Shown here: positions 34,490-46,309 of the stretch, one piece after another
Layout of the letters: each line of letters opens with the position of its first letter
How positions within the stretch are numbered: the first letter of the stretch is position 1
Origin: Micropterix aruncella
Lineage: Eukaryota > Arthropoda > Insecta > Lepidoptera > Micropterigidae
Direction of reading: 5' to 3'
DNA length: 64,000 bases
NCBI GenBank assembly: GCA_944548615.1
Contig: OX155952.1
Span: forward strand, 34,607,788 to 34,671,787
Position numbers and translations under genes: made by a program
Notes under the pieces: model-generated
The model's input: the letters and a program-made list of their open reading frames with translations, nothing else
What the model was told of the DNA's origin: nothing
Databases searched by the model: none

Positions 34490-35620
34490 TTCAATTTTCA
34501 ATTTATTTATTGAGTTCAAATTATGAATAGATTCAATATACAAAAGTCTTAACCTAACCAGGCTGCCGCCTGTTCCAAGATAGACAATTTCTTTTAATTA
34601 TCTTGAGAAATCCATAATATTATATTTATATAAATAAACAATATCATACTTAATGTAATAGAAATATCTTCATTACCTAATTAAAAATTCGTAAGAAAAT
34701 GTTATCAAAATTGTCAAGAAGCTATAATTTTATTTTAAATATTTTTTTTATTATTTTGTATATGTACCTAATAATAATATACAAAATAAATTCGCAAAAA
34801 TAAAATGATATTTAGAAATCATCAATTTCTATTCCTACCTATACTATTATGTTTTTATTATAAGGATTCAATTATCTAATAAGGCGTTCAATATCTGCAT
34901 TTGTAGAATTTAAGAGGTAGGCACTCAAACTAATTTTAATTGTATGTGAAATGTTAATGTCTTTAATGTTTAGTGCTAGGTAATTATAAAATTTGGGGGC
35001 AAGATAAGAAAAACTGGATTGGCCAAAAGCGGATCTCCTGAGCGGTACTGCAAAATTTGTTTGTTTTGATCTCCTTGTCACAAGATATTGCTGGATTTTT
35101 TCTGTTCTCCTAACTCACTCTGGAATTTAGTGAGATATGTAACTTATTCAGCACAAACATTTTTCGCACACTCAACACTCTATACTCTCGGAAAAGGTCA
35201 TCGGAAGAATATGTTTGGGGTATTGATAACCCACAGTATAGCCTTTTGCACTTTGTAAAGGGTGGCCAGCAGCGTTTTTGCCGCACAGCCCCAAGTTTAG
35301 ATGCCATATCGAATAAACGACTCGCAGACAGCATAGTAGACACTTCTTAGCGTATTGAAATCTTAAATGTTCCGCAAACTCCTGCAGTGTTACACAAGTT
35401 TTCTCAGTCTTTCCGCAACATTCGTTAAATGATCCTCCCAGCGCAGTCTGTTGTCTAACATCACACCCAAGTACTTAGTGGAGGACATCCTGTCAACATT
35501 CATACACTGGCAATCTTGTGATCTGATGCATATATATTGTAACGAAGCGCTCTTATCCCGATTGATCCAGGATCGCGTCGTTCTGGCATTAATAAAACGT
35601 TTTCCCGTTTCGAAACACAT
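34490..35620 (-). mobile_element. Jockey/CR1-like LINE relic, ORF2 thumb to 3' end
   Basis: Minus strand: KYLGVMLDNRLRWEDHL near 35480-35430. After frame changes follow LLATLYKVQKAILWVINT near 35260-35210 and the C-terminal tail GQSSFSYLAPKFYNYLAL near 35020-34970. This is the order after the RT palm in this type of polymerase. The 3' UTR has the CCTAACCAGGC signature at 34551-34570 and an AATTTATTTATTG tail near 34500. Multiple frameshifts. Confidence 0.75.
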
Positions 35621-36290
35621 TTTCTCCTAATGTAAACAACACGTAAACAAAAGTGACGTTTGACAGGCATAATGAAGAGAAGATCAGTACCATCGACAAT
35701 AGACTATCCGTAGTACATTGGAATTGAAGTCGGCCGTCAAATAATTCTTTGTTTCCAAAAATAAATAATAATTTAATATTACAGATTAACTGAGGTCGTT
35801 TCGTAATAAAATAATTTATTAAAGTAATGACTTTCATTATGGTCGACGCAGCCGACGGCATCTCCTGCGCACGCGCATCCGTAACGTCGGTCTTTGCCAG
35901 TAGTATAAATAATACCGTAAACATTTACAGTTTTTATTAAAAATATATAATCAACGGTAAATAAAAAAAGTAATTAAATCTAGGTGCATAGTCCCTGGAA
36001 AAATACTTGGATTTATAAGTCCACAGGGGAATTAAAATACGACAATAAAATACGACGCCGGATAGGTTTTCAAAATTTGGCGGGGAAATAAGCCGGATTT
36101 GAGAGGAAATCGTTCGCTATCTACCCAGTGTTGAAAAATTGTTAATTCAAAAATCTACAGCCGTCTCGGGCACTAGAGATCCCGGAAAGGAGTCCCGTGT
36201 AATATTTAAGTGGGATTACGCATATTATTCCGGTGAGTTCTTGCTTGTGTTTTTGGTGCCGATCGGTGAATCCGTGTGGTGGGATAGCGG
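35620..36290. other. No gene seen
   Basis: AT-rich to 36050, then more GC-balanced (36050-36290) leading into the GC-rich open frame. Confidence 0.35.
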
Positions 36291-36294
36291 ATGA

Positions 36295-36759
36295 CTAGAT
36301 TATCGGAACGGCAGGAGATTCGCCGAGGGGCGGGTCGTCCCAGTCCCGGCTTCCTGTTCCTATTCCCGCGGAAATCTGGTTGACTTTAATCCTGTGTTCT
36401 CCCACAGGGATCTCGGTTATAATTTTGAATTCGCCGCGGCCGACTTCCATCGCCGAGCCGTCGTGCCATCGTGTTGCCAGCAACTGCCCCGACAATCTCC
36501 TCTTCGCCGGCTTTCCATAGCCGAAATCATCGGGAGGGGAGCGATATCGGGACGCGCCTGAACCTAAGGAAGGCCCTTCTTCTTCTTCGTCGTCGCCGAA
36601 ATCGCCGACTGCTCCCGTCATCGGACGAGCGCGACCTACCCACATCAGCGATACCGACGAATATCCCGAAGACCGTCGGATTCCTGGAGCGGAAACCTCG
36701 GGGGAATTGTCACTGGAGGACCTCGTCCTTAACCGTTCCCGTTTAAAATCGCTTACCAC
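36295..36759 (-). CDS. Unrecognised GC-rich open frame (possible gag-like fragment)
   Basis: A 154-codon minus-strand frame starts at a GTG; an in-frame TAA lies three codons upstream, so no ATG is available. It is GC-rich with varied codons, unlike its AT-rich flanks. Residues 5-30 are basic and Ser-rich. An acidic run (DDEEEE) lies near residues 56-61. After a Gly/Ser/Pro-rich stretch comes GEFKIITEIPVGEHRIK near 106-122. I do not recognise a family with confidence. The last words recall the glycogen-binding segment of AMPK beta, but the fit is too short to claim. An opposite-strand frame overlaps it (36471-36746). It may be a fragment of a retroelement gag or of a host exon. Confidence 0.3.
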   Translation of the reverse strand: MVSDFKRERLRTRSSSDNSPEVSAPGIRRSSGYSSVSLMWVGRARPMTGAVGDFGDDEEEEGPSLGSGASRYRSPPDDFGYGKPAKRRLSGQLLATRWHDGSAMEVGRGEFKIITEIPVGEHRIKVNQISAGIGTGSRDWDDPPLGESPAVPII

Positions 36760-37850
36760 CCTCCTTTACTGCAAACTTGCTAGCCGACCCTGGATAGGTC
36801 TCATGCTACTCACTTCATTTTAATATATTATATAATTCTCCAATTGCTAATTATAAATTTTATCTTATTCTTTTTTTATCTATCATCTCATCATCTCCGT
36901 CACCGGTTCTACTGTTAATCTTTTTTTTACAATGTAACTATTTCGAAATTCTAGGAAATAAATTATACTTTACTACTTTTCCGAGAGTTTTTCTAGCTAT
37001 GGGAAAACTATATACGTTACAATATATAAGTAAGTTATAAATGTAATTATAATAATGGGTAACAATTTTATATTTTTAATGTTACTTTGAATGTCCAGCT
37101 TATAAAATTAATAATGGCTATAAGTGTATACATTATTTCAATTTCGTTATGTTCTTTTTTTTACTTGGTTTTTATATAGGCCCATACATACGAGTATATT
37201 TGCAACAATGTAAATGCTCACCTTAAAACCGCCTATAGCCTAGGTAGCTGACATTAAAATGGGTTCACTGGCAAGAGTTTTTGGCATACCATGGTATCAG
37301 TTTTTTGATACTGGAATTTCGTCTATGGCATTTAAATGTCCATTTTACTTTAGATGATTGTAAATTACAAATTAACTCATTAATTAAATAGATACACATT
37401 AACCAGTAGTATCCCTAGTGTCTAAACTAAATAGGCATTGTAAAATAAATTAATAATAAATTTGTTGACTTTATTATAAAGTAAATTTCAGAACACGCAA
37501 AAATCATGAATTTTGTTAAATATTGCCGTCCCGCATGTTATACATTTGAGAGCAAAAAAATTAAAATACCACATAAAATATCTCAAAAACAAACCTCGGT
37601 ATTTTTTCTTGAATGCAGATTCAAATTCTATTTCAGCGCCTTTATAATGGTACCTTCTTTGTGCTTGAGTCGTGCCAACAAAATGCTTTTCTGGGGGTCA
37701 ACAGCAAAAGTGCACGTTTTTTGCGACTTTTGCAGCTTCAATTTTTTTTTTCAGAATAAAGTAGATACTATAAATCATCGATTTCGGTTACAAAAATAAC
37801 TGGAACCGAATGGCAAAACCTTACCTTATACTTATTTGATTCTGTCAACG
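36760..37850. other. No gene seen
   Basis: AT-rich. GTAATATAT-type words only. Open frame 37506-37799 shows no recognisable domain. Confidence 0.35.
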
Positions 37851-37854
37851 ATTA

Positions 37855-38300
37855 AGAAGGCGGCTGGGAACAGTTGGGAGGAGGGGGAGGAAGGGAGTTT
37901 AAGGGGGGGGGTGTGAGGGAGAATTAAAGGGAAAGGAGGGGGAGAGGGTCTGGAGGAGGGATGGAGGGGAAAGAGTGGTCGGGAAGGAGTGTAGTTGGGA
38001 AGGGGGTGCGAAAGGGAGTAGTTGGGGGGTGGGGGGGGGGGGTGAGCGGGGGAATTGGAGATGGGTGTATGGGGGAGGAGAAGGGTGGGGATAGAGAGGT
38101 GGAGGGGGTGAGAGGGAACGGGTGAGAGGGGGGAGGTGGAGGGGGGAAGTTCGAAGGGGTGGAAGGGTTTGAGGGGGTGGTGTTGGGGAGGGACCGAAGG
38201 GGGGGGGGGGGGGGGGGGGTTACCTGCTTGCCGGGAAAGTCTTGGGATGACACAACCGTTTTGTTTACTTTCCCAGTCGACCACCCGACGGGAAGGAAAA
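37855..38300 (+). repeat. Polypurine / poly-G array, second locus
   Basis: About 360 bases of almost pure G/A with scattered T, including a G run of about 21 at 38199-38219. The 3' flank, with CTTGCCGGGAAAGTCTTGGG and ACACAACCG, resembles the flank of the array at 13.7 kb (CTTGCCGGACATGACTTGGG, ACACAACG), so both arrays belong to one repeat. Pro-rich open frames on the minus strand are artefacts. Confidence 0.75.
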
Positions 38301-39480
38301 GTGAACGCACAAAAAAAAATCGAGACGAAAACAGAAATATCTATTTTAATCCCCTCCTTCCGCGAGACGATTAAAACCTTTTCCAAAATTGGACTTAGAC
38401 TTGAAATTCTTCACACAAATGCTTCGTTAGACCAAAATTATACTTTGAAATTTTGGTTGGAATATCTCATATAGAAGCTGCATAAATAATATTTAAATTC
38501 CGACGTACAAACGTATGGAAGAATCAAATATTGATATTTGCGGCGTTGCGCGTTAGATATCGCCCGACGCACGTTCAAAATTTTAACTTTTATTGCGTTG
38601 TGTCGCTCGTTCGAAACCCTAATGTTTAAAGTCGAATTACAGCGACGCGCGTTTGCAGTTCGATTTTTAAATTGAATGAGATGACGTCCTTGGCTGATTG
38701 TTGGGAACGCCCATCCGATTTTTTTCTAGTATTCTGTTTATTTTATCATTTTATTTTTTATCGTCGAGTTTTATATCATTTTAAAAATTAAAATCGACAT
38801 ATTTTTTTTTTGTATTACGCTCCCCAAAACTTGTAATATAAACTAAAGTTATAGGTTAGCTGATAGCCATTGTCGCAGGCATTAATCTCATCTTTTTATG
38901 GAAAATATTGATTTGTTCTCATGTTATTATTATATAATTCATAAATTCATTTTATGATAGCACTTTGATTAATCCTTCGAAAACACTGAAATTGTGAATT
39001 TGTTTGCAAGAGTGAGCTTTCATACACGCCTATTTCAGAGTTCGCCTCTGTGACTACTTAGAGCCCACTAAAATTACATAATTACTCTTCACGGGGCAGT
39101 AATTTAGATAATGGTAATGTTAATGAATATGTAATAATAACAATATTGTTCGCCTCTATTATAAATTATGGAGTTTATATCATACCCTATGCCATTCCAT
39201 ATTGTTTTATTGTTCACTTAGCATCGTAAATATCCCTCCTTTGTGCCACTATGCAAAAATTAAAAATACACCTTATCTAGATTGTTGGCCAGCCGCACCC
39301 TGAACAATTTGAGTGACGTTTAAGCTCGCTGAGTTGTTAACTTACGTGAACAAAGTAATAAATGTCGCAGTATTAAACATGAGTTGTAGATTAAGGGCTG
39401 AGCCAAAGCATAAAGCAAATAAAGGGTATAGCGTGACCAAGCGTTTCTTCGGTTAAAAATATAATTCGACTAGTAATATT
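38300..39480. other. No gene seen
   Basis: AT-rich sequence with no open frame of interest and no obvious repeat. Confidence 0.35.
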
Positions 39481-41330
39481 AATTATATAGGGTATTAGAT
39501 AACTCAATGCCATACTACTTTTGGCAACCCTTCTATGCCAGCGACATGCACGTGGCGCTGATAGCAATATCCGGCAAATATAATAGCAATTTATTATGCC
39601 ATCATTGATAATCCATGGTATTTATAAAGGCTGATTGATTATAAAACCCAATGATTGAACCATTAATAAAAATAATACTACTCAAGCATTAGTAGCGTCT
39701 ATCGCATATTTAATGTAAGCTGTTTAAATCACAAAAATAATACGGAGATATGTCATCTATTAGTCTATCTGAACATATAAGTACGTAATTATTATATATT
39801 AAGACGTCTATACCAAAATAAAAAAATACTTCATTATGTTAATAATATTAAAATAATAATAATTAATTTAAAAATATTTTATTACGTGAAAATTATTTAA
39901 CCATCAAAAATATATTTGATAATGAATGTTATTTACAAAGACTGATTGATTATAAAACCCAATGATAAAAATAATACGATACAATTATTATTGCCATCCA
40001 TTGCTTTTTTAAATATAGGCTGATTAAATCACAAAAATAATACGAAGATATGCCATCTATTAGTCTATATTCACTAAAAGTACGTAATTGTTACAAATAG
40101 AAACCTGAATACCAAAATAAAAATTTACTTCTTTATGGTAATATTAATAAAATAATAATAATTTAAAGAATCGTCTAATCGTTAAAACTTCCTGAGGTGA
40201 CGGGCTCGCCCGCTGTAGTCGACAACCCAAGTTGGTACGAAACACCCACAGGTCCACACCCATCCGACGGCCTCCACACATGAAGTCCGAGCCCGGGCAG
40301 GACTCTGGCCTTAGGGCTAGTTTCCCCTAGGAATCAACCTTCTGGCGCTCCTGGATGGTCTGCGCACCGTGCGGCGTAAGCTAATCGACTGTGCACTCTG
40401 ACTAACAACAACTTGGGTTGTCGACTACAGCGGGCGAGCCCGTCACCTCAGGAAGTTTTAACGATTAGTCGTTCTATCTCCCTGGAGTGAGCGCAGAAGA
40501 CTTGAGGACTAAAGAGTCCACCATCTAGCTACGCCACAAGCCCGTAAGAGGCCAACGCATTAACCGCGAGATAGCCAGGAGTGTTACCCGGCGGGCTTAC
40601 ACTCACGCCCTTACTTCCAATTGTGACCAGATTACTCCGGTCTCTCGATTGGTTACGAGTTCGAGGTCGCTTGCGCGGTCCTCTCCCTTACGAAGCGGTG
40701 AAACGGTGTTTACCGAATCTATCGCGGACCACAGCGTCCTTTGAGGAGTCTGGAAGCAGTACTGTTTCCTATATAGCGGGGGTGGTTGAGGACCTCACGG
40801 CGACTGCTCTTGAAACGACCATCGGCTACCCGATCCTGGGTGAACAGCCGGGCAAAGGATGCCGTGGTTCGCGATAGATTCGGTATACACCGTTTCACCG
40901 CGTCGTAAGGGAGAGGACCGCGCAAGCAACCTCGCACTCGTAACCAATCGAGAGACCGGAGTAATCTGCAATTGGAAGCAAGGGCGTAAATGTAACACAC
41001 CTGGTTATTTCGCGGTTAAGTCGTTGGCCTCTTACGGGCATGTGGCGGAGTTTGACGGTGGACTGTTTTGTCCAAGTCTTCTGCGCTCACTTCACGGGTG
41101 ATAGAACGACTAATCGTTAAAATTTCCTGAGGTGACGGGCTCGACGGGCTAGTTGACAACTCTATTTGGTACAAAACACCACGAAAGCCGGTATATTTAA
41201 CATACTAGAAGATTAATCAATGTTTGGAAATATGACTGCGATTTGTAGTAAACTCTTAGCTGCCGCAAAGTAGTACGGTATTGGGCAATATGCAATACAA
41301 TATGCAATGCTATACAATAAATACCCTATA
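39481..41330 (+). mobile_element. Non-autonomous TIR element with retroposon insertions
   Basis: Left end AATTATATAGGGTATTAGAT with AACTCAATGCCATACTAC and TTGGCAACCCTTCT matches the family at 59248 and (reversed) 12402-14070. The internal words TTGATTATAAAACCCAATGA and ACGGAGATATGTCATCTATT match the 59-kb copy. The right end near 41250-41300 (TAGTACGGTATTGGGCAAT) matches its end. Between about 40174 and 41185 lie copies of the unnamed retroposon family. No transposase. Right boundary approximate. Confidence 0.55.
40174..41185. mobile_element. Unnamed retroposon family, copy D (palindromic)
   Basis: 40174-40236 is a 3'-end fragment (plus). 40237-40402 is core sequence with CTTCTGGCGCTCCTGGATGG. 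40403-40745 is a minus-orientation arm from CAACTTGGGTTGTCGACTAC inward to CGCGGACCACAGCGTCCTTTG. 40745-40855 is a loop with GTCTGGAAGCAGTACTG. 40855-41165 is the plus-orientation arm. The two arms are long near-perfect complements. Open frames across the arms appear on both strands and are not genes. Confidence 0.75.
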
Positions 41331-41589
41331 CTAGTATAAACACACTAGTCATAAGTAAAATCATAAGCCAATAAGTCAAACTTTTCTACAAAATAAACAA
41401 ATACGCTATACCTCAAGTCACATTACAATGTACTAATAGTAATAATAAAGAAGTACCTGTTTGAAAGGGGTCCAATGTATGCGGAGTCTCAATTGCTCTC
41501 GCTAATAATTTAAGTTGTTTTATTAAATTATATATTACTAACTAATATCAAATCTCGTGTATTATTTGCTATGTATATATATGTGTAGG

Positions 41590-42068
<479 letters not shown>

Positions 42069-42069
42069 T

Positions 42070-42840
42070 TATTTATGTATGCGTGTATGTATGCGTATGT
42101 ATATATTCTTATGTATTATGCAATGCAACTTATGTAAGTTCATAATATCAAAAGAGTCAGCTCGTCGATACAATTAAACAAAAATCAGCATCCCTAGATA
42201 CGGGTCTCTGACCTAGTTAGGAATGCGGATAAACATTTTCACCATAGGATGTGCTCAATCTCTCCCAACTCAACCATATTATGTAAATGGTGTTTAAATG
42301 ACATATTATATGAAGTTATTGTAAATTAATAAATAAATAAAAATAAAATAAAATGATAAATAATAGTTATCAGGAGGGATAAAACTTTGCTATTACTAAT
42401 GAGAAATAAAAATTTATAAATTCGATCAAAACTCAACTTCAAATGAAAATTTCGCATCTTGAGAATACTCGTAATGGCTATATAAATTCGAGACGAAGAA
42501 ATGACTTTCACTCAAAAAACTCTCATGGGCCTTCGTCAAATTTTCATAATTGAAAAAAATCAAGCTGTACTTTTCCTAATATTTCCCCTGTGCGTACTTT
42601 ATGCGAATATTATACGAATTACGGTTTTGAAGATTGTTTCACTTCAGCGCCTTTTCATACTTGGAATCGTGCATTGGAAGCACTGTGTAACAAAGGCACC
42701 GTATTTCAGATCCCACATGTGGGCGAACGCAATCAGGCCAAATGTCAAACGGCTCTTGATGGATTGCCAGGCAACCATCGTTTACAACTTTTTACACGGC
42801 CGCAACTGCTTTATTAGCATGGCCGCAACTGCTTTATTCA
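42070..42840. other. No gene recognised
   Basis: AT-rich. GGCCGCAACTGCTTTATT is tandemly duplicated at about 42799-42838, just before the next repeat. Open frame 42501-42848 shows no domain. Confidence 0.4.
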
Positions 42841-42842
42841 AC

Positions 42843-43380
42843 CACTAGCTGACCCGTGCCCACTTCGTTGGGCGGTAAAACTTTTTACCTGTGATGAAAT
42901 TATGAGTGTGGTTCGGTTAGTACTGAGTGCTATGATTTATTTCCTGACTGCCAAAAGAAGGGTTATATTTTTACTGCATATGTATGTATGTATTTGCATG
43001 CCAATTTGACTATGACCACGAAAAAGTCTTTTCATTTTTCGGATTAATAAAGTGGCTTTCTATTGGTAAAAGAATTTTTAAAATCGGTTCAGTAGATCCA
43101 GAGTACAACTTTTCTCTAGAACTTAATCATATATCTCTCATTGTTAAGGCAGAGTTAGTTAGAAACGTTTTCTTTCGACCGCTTATTCTACGACTTACTT
43201 TGCAAATCCGACTACCACGAAAAAGTCTTTTCATTTTTCGGATTAATATATAGCCTATGACACTGACAAATAACGTGGCTTTCTATTGGTAAAATAATTT
43301 TCAAAATCGGTTCAGTAGATCCAGAGATTGCTTCCTACAACGTCACAAACTTTACCTCTTTATAATATTAGTATAGATTA
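42843..43380 (+). repeat. Dispersed repeat with internal duplication
   Basis: Begins CTAGCTGACCCGTGCCCACT and ends TTATAATATTAGTATAGATT, start and end words I associate with a widespread arthropod interspersed repeat. ACCACGAAAAAGTCTTTTCA with GGCTTTCTATTGGTAAAA and ATCGGTTCAGTAGATCCAGA occurs twice (43015-43100 and 43216-43327), so the inner part is duplicated. Non-coding. Confidence 0.6.
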
Positions 43381-43464
43381 TAGGGTGAAATAGCATCCAC
43401 AATCTCGGATATTTCGCGTTTGTACATAATGTAAAGGTGTCATAAAAAAATGACCTATTTTTTT

Positions 43465-44118
43465 TTTGTATGTGCAGCAGCCAATTCATGGTGAAACTAA
43501 AACGGGCTATCGTAATTTAATGCGTATACAAAATTTGGTGTCTGTGCTGTTGACCGTTGAGGAGTTCCCTAGTTGGAAGCCCACCCTGGGTGTCGCAGTC
43601 CTGTTTTGGTGAAATTAAAAACGGACTGTCATAATTAAATGCATATACAACATTTCGTGTCTGTGCTGTTGACCGTTGATGAATCCCCTCGTAGGGAGCC
43701 AACCCTGGGTGTAGCGGCTGTGTCATGGTGAAAGTTAGAACGGGCTATTATAACTGAATGCGTATTAAAAAAATCGTGTTTGTGCTGTTGACCGTTGAGG
43801 AGTCCCCTCGTCGGGAGCAAACCCTGGGTGAAGAATCAGGTCATGCTTACCATAAAAATATGCATCGTCATCGAAACTGAACCAACATGTCTATTTTCAA
43901 CTTCATATGATAATATTTGAGGAGTTCCCTCAATTCCTCATGGATCATGTAGTTAGAACAGGATTTTGATAAAATGGGACCAATCTGGAAGTATATTCTT
44001 TCAAATAAAAAAAACTATTTTCTAAATCGGATCATAAATGACTGAGTTCTGAGGTAACAAACATAAAAAAGATACAACTGAATTGATAACCTCCTCCTTT
44101 TTTTGAAGTCGGTTAAAA
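43465..44118 (+). repeat. Tandem 118-bp units with a fixed 3' flank, locus 1
   Basis: Three units (from about 43474, 43591 and 43709) share GTGCTGTTGACCGTTGAGGA, CTGGGTG and AACGGGCTAT. They are followed by GGTCATGCTTACCATAAAAA and TGAACCAACATGT at 43838-43890. The unit and this flank recur at 63.04-63.62 kb. Here the sequence continues to CCTCCTCCTTTTTTTGAAGT near 44090. 118 is not a multiple of 3, and the frames read through are not genes. Confidence 0.75.
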
Positions 44119-44119
44119 T

Positions 44120-45360
44120 TAAGGCGACGTACTACTTAAAAAATAAACCGTATCTGAGTTTTTAAGCCCCGCCTACTTACCCCCTCCCCTCGCGACGGGG
44201 CAGGTGTTTATTATGTTGACTCATCTCGCAGCGATATTCACTCGCTATCGATGTCTGGACTAAACACACTAGGTATACACTATTGCAATGGGATTTATAT
44301 TTTGGGATTATGCAAGTGTCATGTACCTACGCTGGTGAAGAAGGCTACGCTTTATCATCATCTAAACTTGAACATTATATAACTTTCCCGGCTGCCACTG
44401 GTAGGGAAGGTGTTGTGATCGTGCGGAAAAAAATGTTTAGATAACGATAGAGATGTCCATTTTGAGGTCCACCAAGATGATTAAGACCATTTTCAGAGAA
44501 ATGTATGTCTGTTTGCCTGTATGTAATCTCTCACGATAACTGCCGAGCCGTTGAACCGATTGAGTTGAAATTTGGAACATAGGGATAGTATCACCCTGGA
44601 ATGCGCCCATTAGATTTTGGCTGTCAACTGTTAAACCAAACTATCACTGTCAAAAATTGACAGAAGCCATATCTTACAGAATTTCATTTGCGATATGTCA
44701 TTTGAAATCCCCTGAAAAACTGTATTAAGAAGAGTCACCTGTCACTAATTAATTTTCGACATTTTAAAATTATTTTAAATGGTGATAGACGACAATTGGA
44801 GAAATGCCGTTAACTGTGTTGGATACAGTTTTCCAAGGGCTTTTAAATGACATAAATCGCAATTCATGTTCCGTGAGATACAGCTTTAGTATTTTTTTGA
44901 TAGTTGTAGTGACAGTTTTTGATAGTATTTTTTGGCAGAAAAAACATTTAGAATCGAATTAAAAAACAACATTGTGTATCGAACTATTTATTCGCGGTAT
45001 AATAGTTCTTTGAGGAGGACATAACGACACCCATCGCCTTGTACATTATCATTAAAAAATTATTTAATTAAAAAGTAATATAATTTATTTTTAGATACTG
45101 TAAGCACATCATTGTAAACTTTAAAGAAATACACATCATTAAAAATAAATAATTATTAATTAAAATATAAAATCATTAAGACAAAAAATCATGAAGACAT
45201 TTCTGGTTGGCAAAGTAGTCTGTTATTTCTGAGTAGATACATACATATTAAATGTAAAGAGACGAATAAATACATTTAAAATTGCGCAGTACATTTGAGA
45301 CTTCCTTTTTGTAGCCTTGACAGTGTCGCTTTGTAGTGGTGCGCCGACTTTTGTAATTAA
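44120..45360. other. No gene seen; repeat trace
   Basis: Near 44545-44580, AACCGATTGAGTTGAAATTT resembles CCGATTGAGCTAAAATTTGG at 12748-12768, a shared dispersed repeat. The rest is AT-rich. Confidence 0.4.
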
Positions 45361-45862
45361 AATTCATCAAATGATAATACATTTTCAAAAGCCTGTTCAT
45401 CATTATTAATTAGATCTGTACTCAGCACAGATTTGGAATATCGTGTACTTTTCGGTGGCTCTATATTGCTTGTGCTTTGCTTTGGAGTGTTATTGGCAAG
45501 TACATTCTCTGTGAGTTCTTTGCTCACTTTGTGATGGAATCACTGAAAACTAACTACCGCTTAAGCGTTGGACAAGGGAGAGGAACCGATTTCTTTCGTT
45601 TTATCGTGTCGTTTCTTTTATTTGCTTCTTTCAAAGTGTATTCAGGCTCCCTTAAATCCATATTCCTTCATACTCCTGGATCGATAATTTCAGGTAATAC
45701 ACAGTCCATATAAAAACAAACAAGTTTTTTCCATGACATTTGTCCAAATCAAATCATTCGTCTGTATATATTCGGTTTTGAGGAGATCGTTTTTACCAGA
45801 CCAAAATGTAAATAGGCACACTTCCTTTCCAGTTATATGTATCGTTCCAGTTACAGTTTCTT
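45361..45862 (-). pseudogene. YqaJ-type nuclease transposon gene, C-terminal part
   Basis: Minus strand: KEVCLFTFWSGKNDLL near 45825-45780, YIQTNDLIWTNVMEK, then after a one-base shift PEIIDPG near 45700-45680. This fits the end of insect YqaJ-domain proteins carried by transposons. Coding-like sequence continues with frame changes to LSFDEF and a stop near 45361. The preceding part of the gene lies at 47783-48935, separated by an insertion. Nuclease function is lost. Confidence 0.65.
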
Positions 45863-46149
45863 TCCAGCACACTTTCTTTAAAGTTATCCACAATACCACA
45901 GATAGTTCATACCTTGTTGAAAACTTACGTTTTTTCGTTCCTCAGCGATTAATTCGCAATTCACGCACGTTTGAGGTATCTCGTGCCAATACCAACTACG
46001 GGAAACATTCCATCGCTTATGGGCTGATATGCACGTACGACTCTTGTTTCTCCACCATCGACATTTTCAACCTCAACCAACCGACGTTCGTTAAAGAATT
46101 ATTCAAATCAATTGCACCTAACGAGCTTGTTAATACCTATAGTAATTAG
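45862..46149 (+). mobile_element. LINE ORF2 C-terminal fragment
   Basis: Open frame with RFFVPQRLIRNSRTFEV, ANTNYGKHSIAYGL and DIFNL, the conserved tail (R-x-F-x-V, TNYGK, IDIF) of CR1/jockey-like polymerases. AAATAATAATTAAATAATAA at about 46228-46250 may be its 3' tail. No catalytic RT part. Confidence 0.65.
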
Positions 46150-46309
46150 TTATATACTTTCTATACAACAAAATAAAATTCGAAATTTAAATTCTAAGTG
46201 TCAACATATTTTAAAATTTTCTCCCCTCTAAATAATAATTAAATAATAAATTTTAGTGATTATAGTGCAATTCTATAGTCTGGATTAACTCGCGGTTAAC
46301 ACGGGACGC

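Noticed and set aside
36471..36746. Plus-strand 91-codon frame
   Set aside because: Overlaps the longer minus-strand frame and is Arg/Leu-rich by GC composition. I consider neither a secure gene and list only the minus one at low confidence.
37832..38474. Pro/Ser-rich or Gly-rich open frames up to 184 codons
   Set aside because: They come from the polypurine/polypyrimidine array and are open in several frames at once.
40581..41101. Several open frames over the palindromic retroposon, also at 33429-33711 and 61023-61374
   Set aside because: Near-identical frames appear on opposite strands of the inverted arms and contain stops in other copies, so they are not a protein family.
43517..43820. 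Repeated peptide-like frame (PTRGLLNGQQH)
   Set aside because: The 118-bp unit is not a multiple of three, so successive units fall in different frames.
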